A DNA stretch of 64,000 bases from Isoetes taiwanensis (lineage: Eukaryota; Streptophyta; Lycopodiopsida; Isoetales; Isoetaceae), in the NCBI GenBank assembly GCA_021234155.1, contig JAJEKV010000085.1:312001-376000 (forward strand), read 5' to 3'. The translations under genes and the position numbers were made by a program. Below the pieces are notes generated by a model that made no database searches, was not told the origin of the DNA, and saw only the letters and a list, made by a program, of their open reading frames with translations. This document shows positions 10,464 through 22,280 of the stretch, piece by piece (position 1 is the stretch's first letter; the number at the start of each line of letters is the position of its first letter).

Positions 10464-11486
10464 TTAAGTACAATTGTAAAAGAGCAAATGAGTCTCAGAA
10501 TCCTCATCTTGCTCGTCACTCTCACTAAATACATCTTCTTCATCTAGAAGACTATTCAATCTTTTCAGACAAATCTCTCTATATTGTAGAAGTTCTATTA
10601 AATAAGCTCCTGTTTTCTCTCCTCCCAATGAGAAGAAACTTTGGAGATCATCAACTAGTATACCATGTTGGGCCCGGAGCAAATGGTATGCCCCACATCT
10701 GAGTAGTGCATGTGCTTCATCTTCCACTTCCTCCTCGCCACATACTTTGCACCATCTCTCAGATCTTGGGACTATATGCCCCCATCTACCTGTTTCCACA
10801 CCCAGATGATGTGAACTAAGGCGCATCCTGCCAAGAGTATGTCTCTTTTTTATCGAGATGTTATCTTCCAGATAATTTGCAGCTACTAGACCTGGATTCA
10901 TGTGTTGCTTGTATAGGATCATCTTTGTTTTAGGTTGAGACCACATTCTCCGTTGAACCTTATCATGAACCCATTGCCTTAGATCAGCATCTACTGTTAT
11001 CGCCTCTTGCCAACTGATATCCCATCTACCCAACCAGCATACAACATCATGAGACCATCCTTTTTCCTTACTAGCGTAGAGAGCTTTGCATGGGACCCTA
11101 GTGTCATCCATTTGAAGCACTTTTTTCAGAAATCGGATACACCGTATCATGGCTTCTCCCTCTAAAGGTAACAAACCACATTCTGCCAACATCATTGGAT
11201 AGGGAGTTTGTGATTTAACCCCCAACTCGAGTCTTATGAACTTCTTCAAAATCTGCTCAAGATCATCCCACAAACCTTGTGGAAGACTAGGCCCCCATAT
11301 CTCACATCCATATAATGCTACACTTTGCACTAAAGATTCAAACAGGCTTCTTTTGAGTGGCCATGACCATAAATGAGCCTCTCTGCACAAGCTTTGCATG
11401 CCATAAGGAGCCTTATGGCTCCCATCAACCCTTTGAGCAATGCAAGTATTCCATCTGTGATTTCTGTGAAAAATCAGCCCTAGGTA
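10464..11486 (-). pseudogene. LINE A ORF2, C-terminal part
   Basis: The post-RT region of LINE ORF2. It reads HLWSWPLKRSLFESLVQS, ALYGCEIWG and LGVKSQTPYPMMLAECGLLPLEGEA (thumb-like segment), then a cysteine finger CKVCGEEEVEDEAH...LRC, ending SETHLLFYNCT at a TGA/TAG-type stop near 10464. The clear reading starts near 11399; the residues from 11399 to 11486 continue the homologous LINE B and C sequence in degraded form up to the solo-LTR-like insertion. The finger is common to many plant and L1-type LINEs and probably binds nucleic acid. Confidence 0.82.
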
Positions 11487-11487
11487 G

Positions 11488-12276
11488 TGTGATTTATCTG
11501 CGTTTTGAGATTAGCAGATAAATCCGCTTCTTGAGGCTAGTTGAGAGAGTCCCCCTTGGAGTATTTATAGACTTGTTGCATTCCTCCCATCTTCATCAGC
11601 CGTCTTTGAGCCTCCCCCTTTGTAGTCGCATGCCCCCCCCCCTCCCCCTTTTAGTTTTAGCCCTGCGTTACAACCTTGCTTTATTGAAGTATTCTTATAG
11701 TCAACGTCTTAGTTTTTTATGTTGATTGGCGCATTGTTTGACTTCTTCTTCTTGCGAGGTTATCTTGTACATTGGGCTGGAGGCTCTCATGCCAAGCATT
11801 GTTGTTGGGGCAACTCTTATGTCTTGAACGTTGGGTTTTAAGTGGGGTCGATGTTGAGGGCCCTTGCGCCATGGTGGTGGGCCCTCGTATGCCAAAGATG
11901 TGGCGGCCTTGGTGCCAAGATTGGGGTCCTTGTACCCGGTGTTTCTTTGTTCCTTTTGCAGATCTGCTCGAAGATGGATGTGGAGACGTCTTTGCGACTT
12001 TTGCAAGAATCTTGGCATGTTGGGGTCGCGTTGGACATTAGCGACGGAGGCCTATAACTCTCTATGAACTTATTTTGTATAACTCTCTATGAACTTATTT
12101 GAGTTTTGGATCCTTTGTGGTACTTTGATGCTTTTGTATGCCCAAAAAGGCCGGTGTGCATGAGGGATTATTAGAAGTGAAGTATTTTTGTACTACTATT
12201 TTGGAAATAAAGGGGAGGGCCACATGGCTCATTCATATTCATTCAGCATGTTGTTGCATTGTGTTGGTTGAGTGCA
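11488..12276. mobile_element. Probable solo LTR inside LINE A
   Basis: This 789-bp block interrupts ORF2 between the homologues of DSYK and LGL. It begins TGTGATTTATC and ends GAGTGCA, as LTRs do (TG...CA). Its flanks are ggtag and actag, so a 5-bp target duplication is only partly preserved. Inside are an 11-bp perfect hairpin (11491-11524), a TATTTATAG box-like site near 11564 and an aataaa near 12208. No coding region. A MITE or other insertion remains possible. Confidence 0.45.
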
Positions 12277-12284
12277 ACTAGGCT

Positions 12285-13680
12285 CTAGAATTTATAGGAA
12301 TCACAAATACTTACTGGATTATTTTTGTATCTGAAAGAGGTCACTTGCTTGAGCGCTCCTACAGTCATAACATTCGTTTTTTCCAGATTTACTTGCATCC
12401 CTGTTGAATCACAAAAGCGGGCCAGCCCATCTAAATGCCGCTGCATACACTCCGAGGAGTGAGCAAAGATGACCACGTCATCTGCATACATCAATAACTG
12501 CACTACAAAGTCATGCAGCATAACACCATCCAGACAATTCTCCTGTAGCCAGCTATCCAATCCATCAATGAATAAGCCGAACAAGGGGACATCGGGCATC
12601 CTTGTTTTACTCCAATATTGCTCTCAATGTATGCTGGATTTTCTAGTGACAGTGGGAATGATAACTGTATCAATACTTTCTCATATAAGACCTGTACTGC
12701 TTCTTTATATTGAGTCGGGATCATAAGCTTATCCATCCCTCCCACAGCTTCGATCTAGGCACTTTATCAAACGCCTTTTTAAAATCAACAAAGGCCACAT
12801 AAACAGGTTTCTTTGTTCCCTTCACCGTATCAAATATCGTTTTCAATGCTAACAAGTGATCCAGAGTAGATCGCCCAGCACGAAAACCAGCTTGTGACTC
12901 GGCTCTTTTGCCATTATTCTCTGCCCATGTGCTTATTTTAGTTTCCAGGATAGATGCCAGGAGTTTAGATAACAAGCTACTGACCAAAATTGTTCTGTAG
13001 TTACTAATATCTTTATTTGATCCACCCTTATGAACTGGTACAACTCGATTGGTCTGCCACTCAATGGAAAAACCATGCACAAGTGCTTTTGTGAATAAAC
13101 TAACCAGAATTGGGTGTATTTCCGGACCAGCCCATTTGAGATGTTCTGCACAGAGCCCTTGGTTATCTCTTGCCTTCCCATTTGCCATCCTTCTTATTCC
13201 TTCTGCTACATCCTCTAAGGTGATCTCCAAATCTAAGCTTATCCCCTTTCCGATGTCAGACACTACTCCGGGCTGGTTGTACAAACCTCTGACATACTCC
13301 CACAGTGTATTCGCAGGTATCGGGCAATCATTTGGGCGGCTTCTCCTCAATGTACACCAAGCCTTTTGGGTCAGATTTGTATCGATTACACAAGTCTTCT
13401 TGTTTACACTGTACAAACCGTCTCTTTTTAGACCTTGCAATTTTTCTATATGCCTTCCTGTATTGGTCTTTGGCAGACCCATTGCTATTCTTCCACTGTG
13501 TTTTGGCATCACGGCATTCCTGATCATACCAGGATTTGCAAGGGAGTCCTTTCAGAACTCTCCTTGGTGTAAAGATATCTCTGGCTGTACTAGAAAGTAA
13601 ATCACTTAACTGTCTGCATGCTCTTGATAAATCATCATCCCATACCATTGCGCGCATAGCAGCCTCAATTTTCACCTGAT
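12285..13680 (-). pseudogene. LINE A ORF2, reverse transcriptase part
   Basis: Starting at 13680 it reads the linker (LKGLPCKSWYDQECRDAK, conserved in all copies), then RT: GKARDNQGLCAEHLKWAG, NRVVPVHKGG, ISNYRTILVSSLLSKLLA, QAGFRAGRSTLDHLL, motif A FVDFKKAFDKVP, motif B IGVKQGCPMSP and motif C LLMYADDVVIFA. The catalytic aspartates of motifs A and C (FxxxD and YADD) are present. Frames change near 13330, 12730 and 12600, so no single protein is made. The left end is the solo-LTR-like block, the right end the nested DNA transposon. Confidence 0.88.
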
Positions 13681-13868
13681 GGGTGTAAAATCGCTAGTGG
13701 GGTACAACTTTTGGCGAAGCGTTTAAGCACTTTAAGTGCTGAAACTCGCGGACGTCGAAGCCCGTCACGCCCTTCTCCCTCCTTTTCCCACCAGGCGGCT
13801 TCGGATCGATTTTCCTTTGTTGATGATGGAGGCATGGGCCTTGATGATTTTCCACAAACATCGAGGTC

Positions 13869-16522
13869 ATGCGGTGCAATTCGGGGGTGAAGCCACATGA
13901 GGAAGAAGCTTGGTTGGAAAATAATGTCACGGATCGAGATTGGGATTCTGTTTGGACAAAGAAGTTGAACAAGGGAAAGATAAAATGGCACTGTGCAAAG
14001 GAGCATCTTCAAGAGAAGTTGGAAACACTCTGCCGAAAAATCTACAAGAATTGTCACAACAAAGAAGTAAAGAAAGCAAGCGGCCCTTGCTTTTGCGTTT
14101 GAAAATTGCACTAGATCAATACTTGCACCCGAGGAACACAAAGTAAAGCGGGCTGCATTTGTTTGTGCAATGTCAAAGATACCACAACAATAGACAAGTA
14201 AAAAGAGAAGCGGATGTTGTAGCACATGTTAGGAAAAGCTGAAATGAAGGCAAAGCCAAAGGTGGGAGCTGGATCAAATGAGATCGGTGCATGTGATGAG
14301 AACATAAAACCTTAGAGAATGCAAGATCTGAGATTGGAAAATCAGTTTTTACTTATCACAAAGAATCTGAAGCGATAGGGAAGTGAGCTGAAAGGCAATG
14401 AGAAGGCCTCCGAATTACGAAAAATGATGTTAGAAGAGGCTGAAAACAGTTTAAGACAAAGGCCAAAATGATTTGGCTACAAAAGCGGGAGGAGTTCAAG
14501 CAATCCAACATGTGAGTTGGAGGCGAAATTAAAGATTTGGAGCGGTGTCCCGGATGGAAACTTGGCACAGGAACAAGGTACAAAAAGCAATGAACCCTAC
14601 ATCCGGTTAATGAAGCGGGTCAAGCGTAAACTCAAACTTGAGGAGGAGTTAAAAGTTCTCGAAGAAGAATAGAGACTTACGCATTTCTACATAAACAATT
14701 TGTGGAAGCTGAAAATGGATACTCTCAACATTTAGCATCTCTACTATTATCTGAGAGATAAGTTGCTAGTGGAAGATCCATTTTATACATGTTAAAGATG
14801 TGGTGCGGAATTGATAAAGCTTACGGGTTAAGTTTAGCACTGAATTGCCAACATGAGTATCATATAGCTTGTTGTTCATTGTTGAGAGGAGGACAATGTA
14901 TTCATGGTTGCCACGGAAATGTGCCCGAGGGGTGTATTTGACGAGCTAGGTTTTGGCCATGTTGCGGGTGCTTCAAATAGTACACCAAAAAGGATGTGTT
15001 AATCAGATCACGCAATTGAGGTCTCACCGTTGAGGGTTCAAAGAAGGACAATGGTGCCATTTGAAGATGCACAACACACGCAAAGTCCTATAGAATCTGA
15101 TCAATTGTGGCCCGATTTGAATGCAAACAATGAGAACCACCACCATCCAATCAAGAAGGCGTCTAAGAAGCTATAGAAGAAGCTGTAAACCACGGCACCG
15201 GTTGTAAACCACGGTAAACCGGTTGTGGAAAAAACAACAGAACCGATTGTACCTGCCTGAAGCACCTAAGGAAGTTGAGGGAGTAATTCCATCGGATGAG
15301 GGCAACTTGGGTGTATATTTGCGAAGAAGGGAAAGGGCGAGGAAGAACAAAAAGAGGGTAAAAGGCGGAGGATAGCAAAGAAGTTGTTCGGGCTACAAGA
15401 AAGAGAACAAGAAGTAGCTATGCAAAAGATGCGAGAAGCGGTCTCAATCATGACACCACACATATCGAAGTGTGTTACGAAGAAAATCTTGAGAATCGAG
15501 GCCCTCAAGTTTGGTGAGCCCGATCTTCAACAAGTGATTCTTTGCCATTACTAACCACGGAAAGGGGTATGGGCATTGTTGGGCAAGAAGGCCACAACTT
15601 AGTGTTGCTTAAAACATTGAATATTATTAATTTTCTTTTGTTGCATTCAGCAGTAGGATTACCGGTTGATTCTGTTAGGTCGAGAGAATCCTGTTGTTGA
15701 TCTGAAAAGGTTTCCACATTCAACCCATTTTTCATTTTCATCTTCATCTATTTATTCATGTAGTAATTCTGTTGTGTAGGTATTCAACATACTAAATATT
15801 GATTTACCGACCAAAGATAAACTCATTGTCTTGGATTTAAATGGTGTGTTGGTAAAAACATTTGGTGCAAATGAACACATAAGCTTGGGCGGGATTGACA
15901 ATGACATACACTAGCGAAAAGAAAGTGATATTCGGACCGGAAGCGATGTTCTTCTTGAATACTTTGTTCTGAAGTGTTGTGTTGGTATATGGTCATCAAT
16001 GCAACTCTCAATGTGGAAGATGTCTTTGCAAGTACTATGTCAGTTTTGAGGGCCATGATTTCAATTTGTATGGGGGCGGGGAAAAATGTGTGCGAGACCG
16101 GTTTTCACCACCCTAACAAACGCTGGGCTGTCGAGTCATGATGAAACCACTTGGGAAAATATATGAGTCATACCCAAGATTCTCGGGTAAGACTTTGCTT
16201 CTTGATGATTCATTATACAAGTCTTACCTTAGCAGTCCACAGAAATTTCTCTGGGTACACGCATTCAAGATGGATGTCCATGATGAAGTGCTACCCGGTA
16301 CTCACCCCAAAGATAGAAGAAATCTGCTTTGGCCAAGGCCGAGGAAGAAATGAATTCTTGGTGAAGAATACACATAGATACAAGCCTTGGCCTAAGGCGG
16401 ATAGAAAGATTATGAAGCTATGCTTGGAAAGACTTTACGGAAAAGCGATTCTGCGATTCTGCGGGTTTGTGAAGGAGGAATTGGAGAAGGTTTATGGTGA
16501 TGGCGCTTGTCATTCTCCATGA
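13869..16522 (+). pseudogene. Transposon gene with RING-like and FCP1-like domains, broken
   Basis: A broken plus-strand coding region. Around 13990-14680 it reads charged helical segments (KLKLEEELKVLEEE). Around 14790-14935 it reads a Cys/His-rich segment (NCQHEYHIACCSLL, CIHGCH) that resembles a RING-type zinc site. At 15812-16350 it reads an FCP1/NIF-type HAD phosphatase-like domain: KLIVLDLNGVLVKTF (acid pair D-L-N), VGIWSSMQLS, KIYESYPRFSGKTLLLDDS and FLWVHAF. The FCP1-like fold normally removes phosphate from proteins, but here DLN replaces the usual DxD, so activity is doubtful. Frame changes occur between segments; introns may account for some. The role in the transposon is unknown. 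Confidence 0.5.
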
Positions 16523-18640
16523 TTATTAACCTGTTTGTCATTTATTTAGGCCAAGGGATCCTACACTTTTCATGTACCATCTTTATCTTAATTTAAGAAT
16601 GTTTTGCTATATTGTTTATGTAGTTCAATGCGGACTTGTCTATAAGTTTTGCTATATTGTTTATATATACTTCAATCTTGGTTGAAAGGGATGCTTAAAA
16701 CTTATCAAGTTCTTAAAAAAAAATTGCTGCAAGTGCTAGTGCGGTATGAGTCTTAATGGCGGAATCTTTTTATTGTCATGCGATGTGAGATACTTTTATG
16801 TAGTTGCTTAATATCATCATGTGCTTCTTGTCATGCGGTTAAGGTCACGGTGCTTATTGTTAAGCCATATAAGCTGTTTAAAGGTAGGCTTTTATTGCAT
16901 AAAGTGCTTTCGTGTGTTCGATTAACTTACTCAGCGGCATTCTTTGGCGATTAAAATGCTTAGTGTTTGAAACTAATGAAAGAGCTAGAAACCTTTGTTA
17001 CATTTCAAGCGAGAATCTGAATGGGCCCGCGCAGAATTCGAACTTCATAAATTTGATAGATAGACAAAAATAACATTTCATAGATGAAGAAGAAGAGATC
17101 TCAATGAAACAAAGGCAAAACAAAGTTACAAAAAGTTTGATGGTAAACAAGATTTTTATAAAAAAAAAGGCCCTTAGGCGATTATACACAAAAGAAAATA
17201 TACAAAATTTTTACAAAATTTTTTTGCCACGAGCCAGTGTCTTCTTCAAAGGGGTGTCTTCTTCAAAGGGGGTTGTCTTCTTCATCAAGGGGTGTCTTCT
17301 TCAAGGGGGGGGGGAGGGGTGTCTTCTTCATCTTCATCATACGCATCTTCATTCTCCATCTGCAACAAATGAAACAAGCGAAAAAATTAAACAAGCGAAG
17401 ATTAAACAAACGAAAAATTGAAAACAGAAAACAAATGAAAATGCATGTACCTTTAAGGACCGCCCTGAACTCCTCCAAGTCGGCTTCCTCGTCTTCCTCT
17501 TCCTCTTCCTCTTCCTCTTCTTCCTCGGACTCGTCCTCTTCTTGATTAGCCTATCCATCCACTGCATCCACGGTGATATATTCCTGCCGAATTCATTTCC
17601 GATTCCTCATTTTCTGATTCCTCATAGGAATCGGAAGATGAGAATCGAAATCCCTCCTCCTCAAGGCGGGAGGCGTGGAGTGGGCGGGGAGAGGAGGCGG
17701 CCAGTGGGCGGCGAGTGGGAGGCAGCAAGAACTTCGGCGGCGGGGGAAGAGTGGAGGAACACCTCTTCGGCTTAGTAAGCGCCTCTTGAGGTGACCTCCG
17801 GCTCCTCGATCTTCCTCGCTTCATGCGAATCTTGGGAATCTTGAGTCTTGAGTCGCGGTCTGGAGTCACAAAGTGGCGGGCGGAGGAATTGGCGGAGCGT
17901 GAGCTTGTAGGCGGAGGCCTTGAGCTTGTGAAGCCCTCTTGCTTAGAATCACATGTGCTTAGGCGCGTCGGTGTCGATAAACCTCACACGCGCCCGAACA
18001 ATTAATTAAGTAACCAGGCTTAAATATTTCCATTATGGCGGTCGAATTGACACATGTCACATCGAAGAAATGCCTTGACAATATAATTTTTGCCAAGAAT
18101 GTTGGGATAGTGATGGTACCAAAATAAATAATTGAACCTTATTCCAATGTCACAAATCTACATTCTTATAAACAACAATTCAATCTTCATTTTAAAATGC
18201 GTGTCCATGCACACCACCCTTGTGCATCCTCACTATTGTTAATATATATAAAAATATGTGCTTACATGCTTAGGTCTTTGGAACAACAAATCACTTGAAA
18301 AGAATAACATCAATTTAGTTAAGTGTCAAACAATTACATTGTTATTGGGAGGCTGGCCATAATTTTTTCATGGGTCTCTGTGAAATTGCATACATGTCTG
18401 TGCCTTCTATTTTTTCCATATCAATTTTAGGATATCTTACCACATGGTACTGTGCCACGGAGGCTTGGGTTGTTTAGTGAGCAACATATACTTGAAATTA
18501 CCCAAAATTGATAATACAATCCACTTAAGATAACCTCATGCACTCCAAATTTTTGCCCCATCCATCTTTGTATGAATCTTCAAGTGTGCATTTGGGTTAC
18601 GTGCACTTGAGGATGTAGAAGTCCACACCCTCCGAATTGT
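16523..18640. other. Transposon interior, acidic tract, no clear gene
   Basis: No recognised domain. On the minus strand 17460-17545 codes an Asp/Glu-rich run in a low-complexity TCC/TCTTCC stretch, and 17225-17340 is a GGTGTCTTCTTCAA short tandem repeat. It probably separates the two convergent genes of the nested transposon or contains their last exons. Confidence 0.45.
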
Positions 18641-20010
18641 CTACCTCGGCATTCAACGCAAAATTGTCACCTACCTCTACCAAATTCTTGATCCATTCAT
18701 TGGCTTGTTCAAGAGTCTCCTTTTTCTTCTCAACTCCACGGTTTTAAGTCGGTTACCTCCCACTTTCCAAATCTACGTATTGATCACGGGAGTCCCAATT
18801 ATGATCCATGCAAAACGGCGAAACATGCCAGGGCATCTATGAGCAAGCTGTTTTGGTCTGAATCCTGGCGGCAGTCGATCTGATGAATCTTCTTTGTGCC
18901 TTTGAGTGTTTCAATCTCATATTCTTCCATGTTTGCCACAACAAAGCGGGTTCAATTTCCCAAAAATATCTTTTGATCTCATCTGTTTCATCGGTTGTAG
19001 GCTGGCGAAATATGTACCGAAAATTTTACAATATCTTTAGCATGCCTCGGTTGCACACCATTGGGTTTGAGTTGTTCCTTACTTAGCGACCTTTTGATAA
19101 CGACCTGCACCATCATGTTCACCTTTACCATGAAAGCGGTGGCAAAGTAGTTCCACACTATTTCCTTGTCATTGATTGTGAAGTACACCCTAAGAAAAAA
19201 AAGGTTTTCGACTTGAATTGTGATGAGCGACCATCACTCCAAAACCAATGCTTCTCATACTCTATTTCCTGTTCCTTAAGCCATGCAACATGCTTTTGTA
19301 GGCGGTGTTCCACAAATAATGAGTCATGCACTTTATCATCAGAAATGTAAAAGTGAGTCTCTTTTATGATCTTCCTACCATTGTTGAGTCTATTCTGATC
19401 TGCTCCAACCTTACGTTCTTTTTCTCTTCTTTGGGCCGGTCTTCTTAAATGCAGACGAGAACAGGAATATCGGCACTTTTGTCATGCCTATATGTTATGT
19501 GAACAAGTATAGAAACTTGATGCGTATGCGGTTCACATTGGTAGGGCTCATTCGGGATCTTGATCTTTGTAATTTTCTGCAAAGTCAATAACAGGATACA
19601 ATTGTATCTTACGGAAATGATGACACACCTTGTTTAAAAGCGATTGGCACCCAATGTGCTATGTAATTGTGTGGAACAAAATCTGATATTACCTTCTTCA
19701 CTTCCTCTTGAAATTCTTTGGGACTTCTCTCATACGTACTAATCTCAAGGCGGGTTTGTACCTCAAAGCCTTTCTTGGATCCACTGAATTCTCATCTGGT
19801 CCACGAGGTTGCTTTTCAAATGTCTTCCAAGTAACTAAACCTGAACCCGTGCCATCCATTTCACATTGGACATTTTCTAATTCTATCCAACCCACATTTT
19901 TTTACCGCCAACATCAGCGGTTATGATCAAACCACTCCTCATCATCACCTTTCTTTGCCGACCACTTGTCTCCATAAATCAACTGGTACACTTGATTGTA
20001 TGCTCCTTGG
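18640..20010 (-). pseudogene. DDE-like transposase of the nested element, broken
   Basis: Reading down from about 20010 on the minus strand it shows GSGLVTWKTFEKQPRG, then HTHQVSILVHITYRHD, KETHFYISDDKVHDSLFVEH, HWFWSDGRSSQFKSKTFFF, EHDGAGxxxKR-like (partly degraded), LKPNGVQPRHAKDIVKF and a late Cys-containing block (DALACFAV). The SDGxxxQFK plus HDGxGxxxKR arrangement is one I associate with a class of cut-and-paste transposases whose acidic residues form the active site; naming the superfamily from memory would be a guess. Several stops and frame changes. It is convergent with the FCP1-like gene. Confidence 0.55.
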
Positions 20011-21300
20011 CTGCACATTACGGGCGGGGCCACAAATCTCCACGATGGTGGCGGTTGCAATTGTCATGAACTCCACCCGATTTTCTCGAGTACGTTCAAT
20101 CCTTGCATGATGTATTCAAATTTCAAGTGGTAAATGCAACGGCATGTATGCCTCTCCGCATCCTCCTTACAAAACTTCGGTTTCAACCTCTCAAAAGTCA
20201 CGCAATGCAATTTTGATATGAGGATTCTCCTCTCTAAACACGAGGTAGAATTGCAAGCTGCGGGGAAATCGTGTGAATGCCAAATAAATGCTACATATAA
20301 TGAACCCTACAATATAGGATGAATACTTACTTGGTGACTTCAAGAAGGTGAATTGGATGTTCCATCTTTATTCATCTCTCGATACATACTTCCTCCGTCT
20401 TTCTTGTATGGAGAAACTCTTGTATTTTACGTCGAACTTGATAACTTGACTTCTCTATTGTGATCTAACATGCTATCCATCCGCTTCCTCCTCCCGAACA
20501 TTGACCAAGGTCCTTCCCCTTTGTTAGCTTGCACCCTTCTTTGAAAAGCATTTGAAATTGTTTTTACGGGGATCTTTGAGCAATCAGCCACTTACCTTGA
20601 TTCAATGGCTTGACACCATTTGTACCTCTTTTGCCATTATCGGGGTGGACTTCCTTGCCTGAAGCATGTCATGATTCCTCTCAAACTTATGTTCTTGCAT
20701 TGTTTCCTTCAAATTCTTCACCATTTGCTTTCGGCCATAGTAACCTGCTTAGATTTCTTTATAGAAGAAATTGGTAAATCCTTTACCCTCAAAGAAGATT
20801 GTCAATGATCGGCCTTTGTCATTGTCATCAACATTTGTACTAATTTGGTTGAATACTTCATAAATTTCTCCTGAAATTTCTCTTATTCTAGCGGTCACTT
20901 TCGGTCTCAATTTCTTATTCTTCTTTGAAGGCGAATCTTTAGAAGGGAATTCTTCTTCATTGCTACCCTCTTTGCATACAATCTCTGCCTCGATCTCTCT
21001 TCCTTGCTGCATCAATGGCTCATGTAAATTGAGCGGGGAGAGGAATTGGGTTTCATCTATCCCGGTTTACGTGTGTTGCAAAATTGGTGAGGGCAAATTG
21101 TTGAATTTCGGTTCAGGCAAATCTTGGAAACAATTAGTCCCTCCATTTTGCTTGAATTCAAGATGGGTTAGCCCGCCATCCAGGAATATGGCGGGCTACA
21201 GGCATTCATGTTTCCGGCACCAAACATGTTCATGATTCTCTCGGCTGTCATTTGGCCCGGTGGCGCATCCTATGTCAATACTTCAATCACGCACGTCGTG
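20011..21300 (-). pseudogene. Upstream part of nested-transposon minus-strand gene
   Basis: Minus-strand coding remnants upstream of the DDE-like region. The clearest is 20749-21015, reading a charged stretch (EEFPSKDSPSKKNKKLRPKVTARIREI) that looks nuclear-localising, followed by EVFNQISTNVDDNDKG. I do not recognise a family. It may be the N-terminal exon(s) of the transposase. Confidence 0.35.
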
Positions 21301-21402
21301 TTTAAAACACACCGATTTTAAGCACTTGTAGCGGCGTCCGGCCGGTGATTTACGCTACCGATGCCGATTTTGCACCACGATACCCCATGCGCGGGCTTTC
21401 TC

Positions 21403-22280
21403 TCATTCTATAACCACTTTGCGCCAACCTTTATTGTGCGGATGAGGTGATATCCTCTTATCATTCAACGTGACCACCAAAGGACAGTGATCCGATTCAA
21501 TCTGCTCTGCCCCTACTTGAAAATTCTCAATTGTATCCAAGGTTTGGTCTGCCATGATCAAATAGTCAACTGTACTCCGTCCTCTGCATGTATTCTTCTT
21601 AGTATCTGGAAATCTGGATAGGCCATTGCATATGATCATATTTGTACTACAGCATAAGGTAAGCAATTGTCTGCCCGATTTTGTGATTATGGTATCTGAT
21701 GAACATCTGTCCCATCCTTCCTTCATCAAATCCTTCCTGTCCATTTGATCCAACCAGAGGGGATCCCCTGTATCTGTGTACATGGAAGCCTGATTATTTC
21801 CTGTTCTACTGTTGAAATCCCCAGCAAGAATCACCTTCCCTTTGTTCTGAAAATGCATTATATCTTGTTCTAATGTGAAGAACAAATCCTTCGGTGATGC
21901 ATCAGATTCTATGTAAATCTTCTTATGCCTTGGAGCAAAATAGCAAATAGCTAAATAATATGAGAAGAGGGATCCACGTACCTCAATCCACATGAATTGC
22001 CCGTTTGTGTCCGCTTTGATTCCCTTCACATGCTCCTTGTACTGTGGGCGCACATAACAAGCTAACCCGCCATTACCGCTATCCATATTTTTTTCTGATT
22101 TTTAACTGAATAAATCATTTCATACCCAGGTAAATCTGGAAGAGAATACAAATCATGCTCTTTGGTTTCAATAAAACAGATTATATCTATGTCAACAAGT
22201 AATTCCTGAATTGTTACCACTTTATCTGTCGTTAGTCTGTTAATATTCCAGATTATCATTTTGAGACCTCTCAAGCATCC
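21403..22280 (-). pseudogene. LINE A ORF2, endonuclease part
   Basis: APE-type endonuclease of LINE ORF2, which nicks target DNA to prime reverse transcription. It opens in frame right after the ORF1 TAG (22281-22283) as GCLRGLKMIIWNINRLT. Motifs: WNIN (Asn), ICFIETKEHD (catalytic Glu), GGLACYVRP, YYLAICYFAPRHKKIY, AGDFNSRTG (Asp/Asn), DYLIMADQ and ESDHCPLVV (Asp-His). A frame change in an A-run near 22085 breaks it, and the nested transposon ends it at about 21403. Motif content is complete for the family. Confidence 0.85.

Larger units (their letters stand above)
13682..21376. mobile_element. 7.7-kb DNA transposon nested in LINE A
   Basis: This block separates the endonuclease and RT parts of LINE A. 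The ends share an inverted GGTGYAAAATCG (13682 rightward and 21376 leftward) and a subterminal AAGTGCTKAAAMTCG-like repeat about 50-90 bp in. It carries a plus-strand gene with coiled-coil, Cys/His-rich and FCP1-like parts and a minus-strand DDE transposase-like gene. No target duplication could be defined, so the exact borders may be off by some tens of bases. The transposase family is not one I can name with confidence. Confidence 0.6.

Noticed and set aside
13682-21376. CACTA (En/Spm) element
   Set aside because: The ends do not begin CACTA and no TNPD-type transposase motifs are seen.
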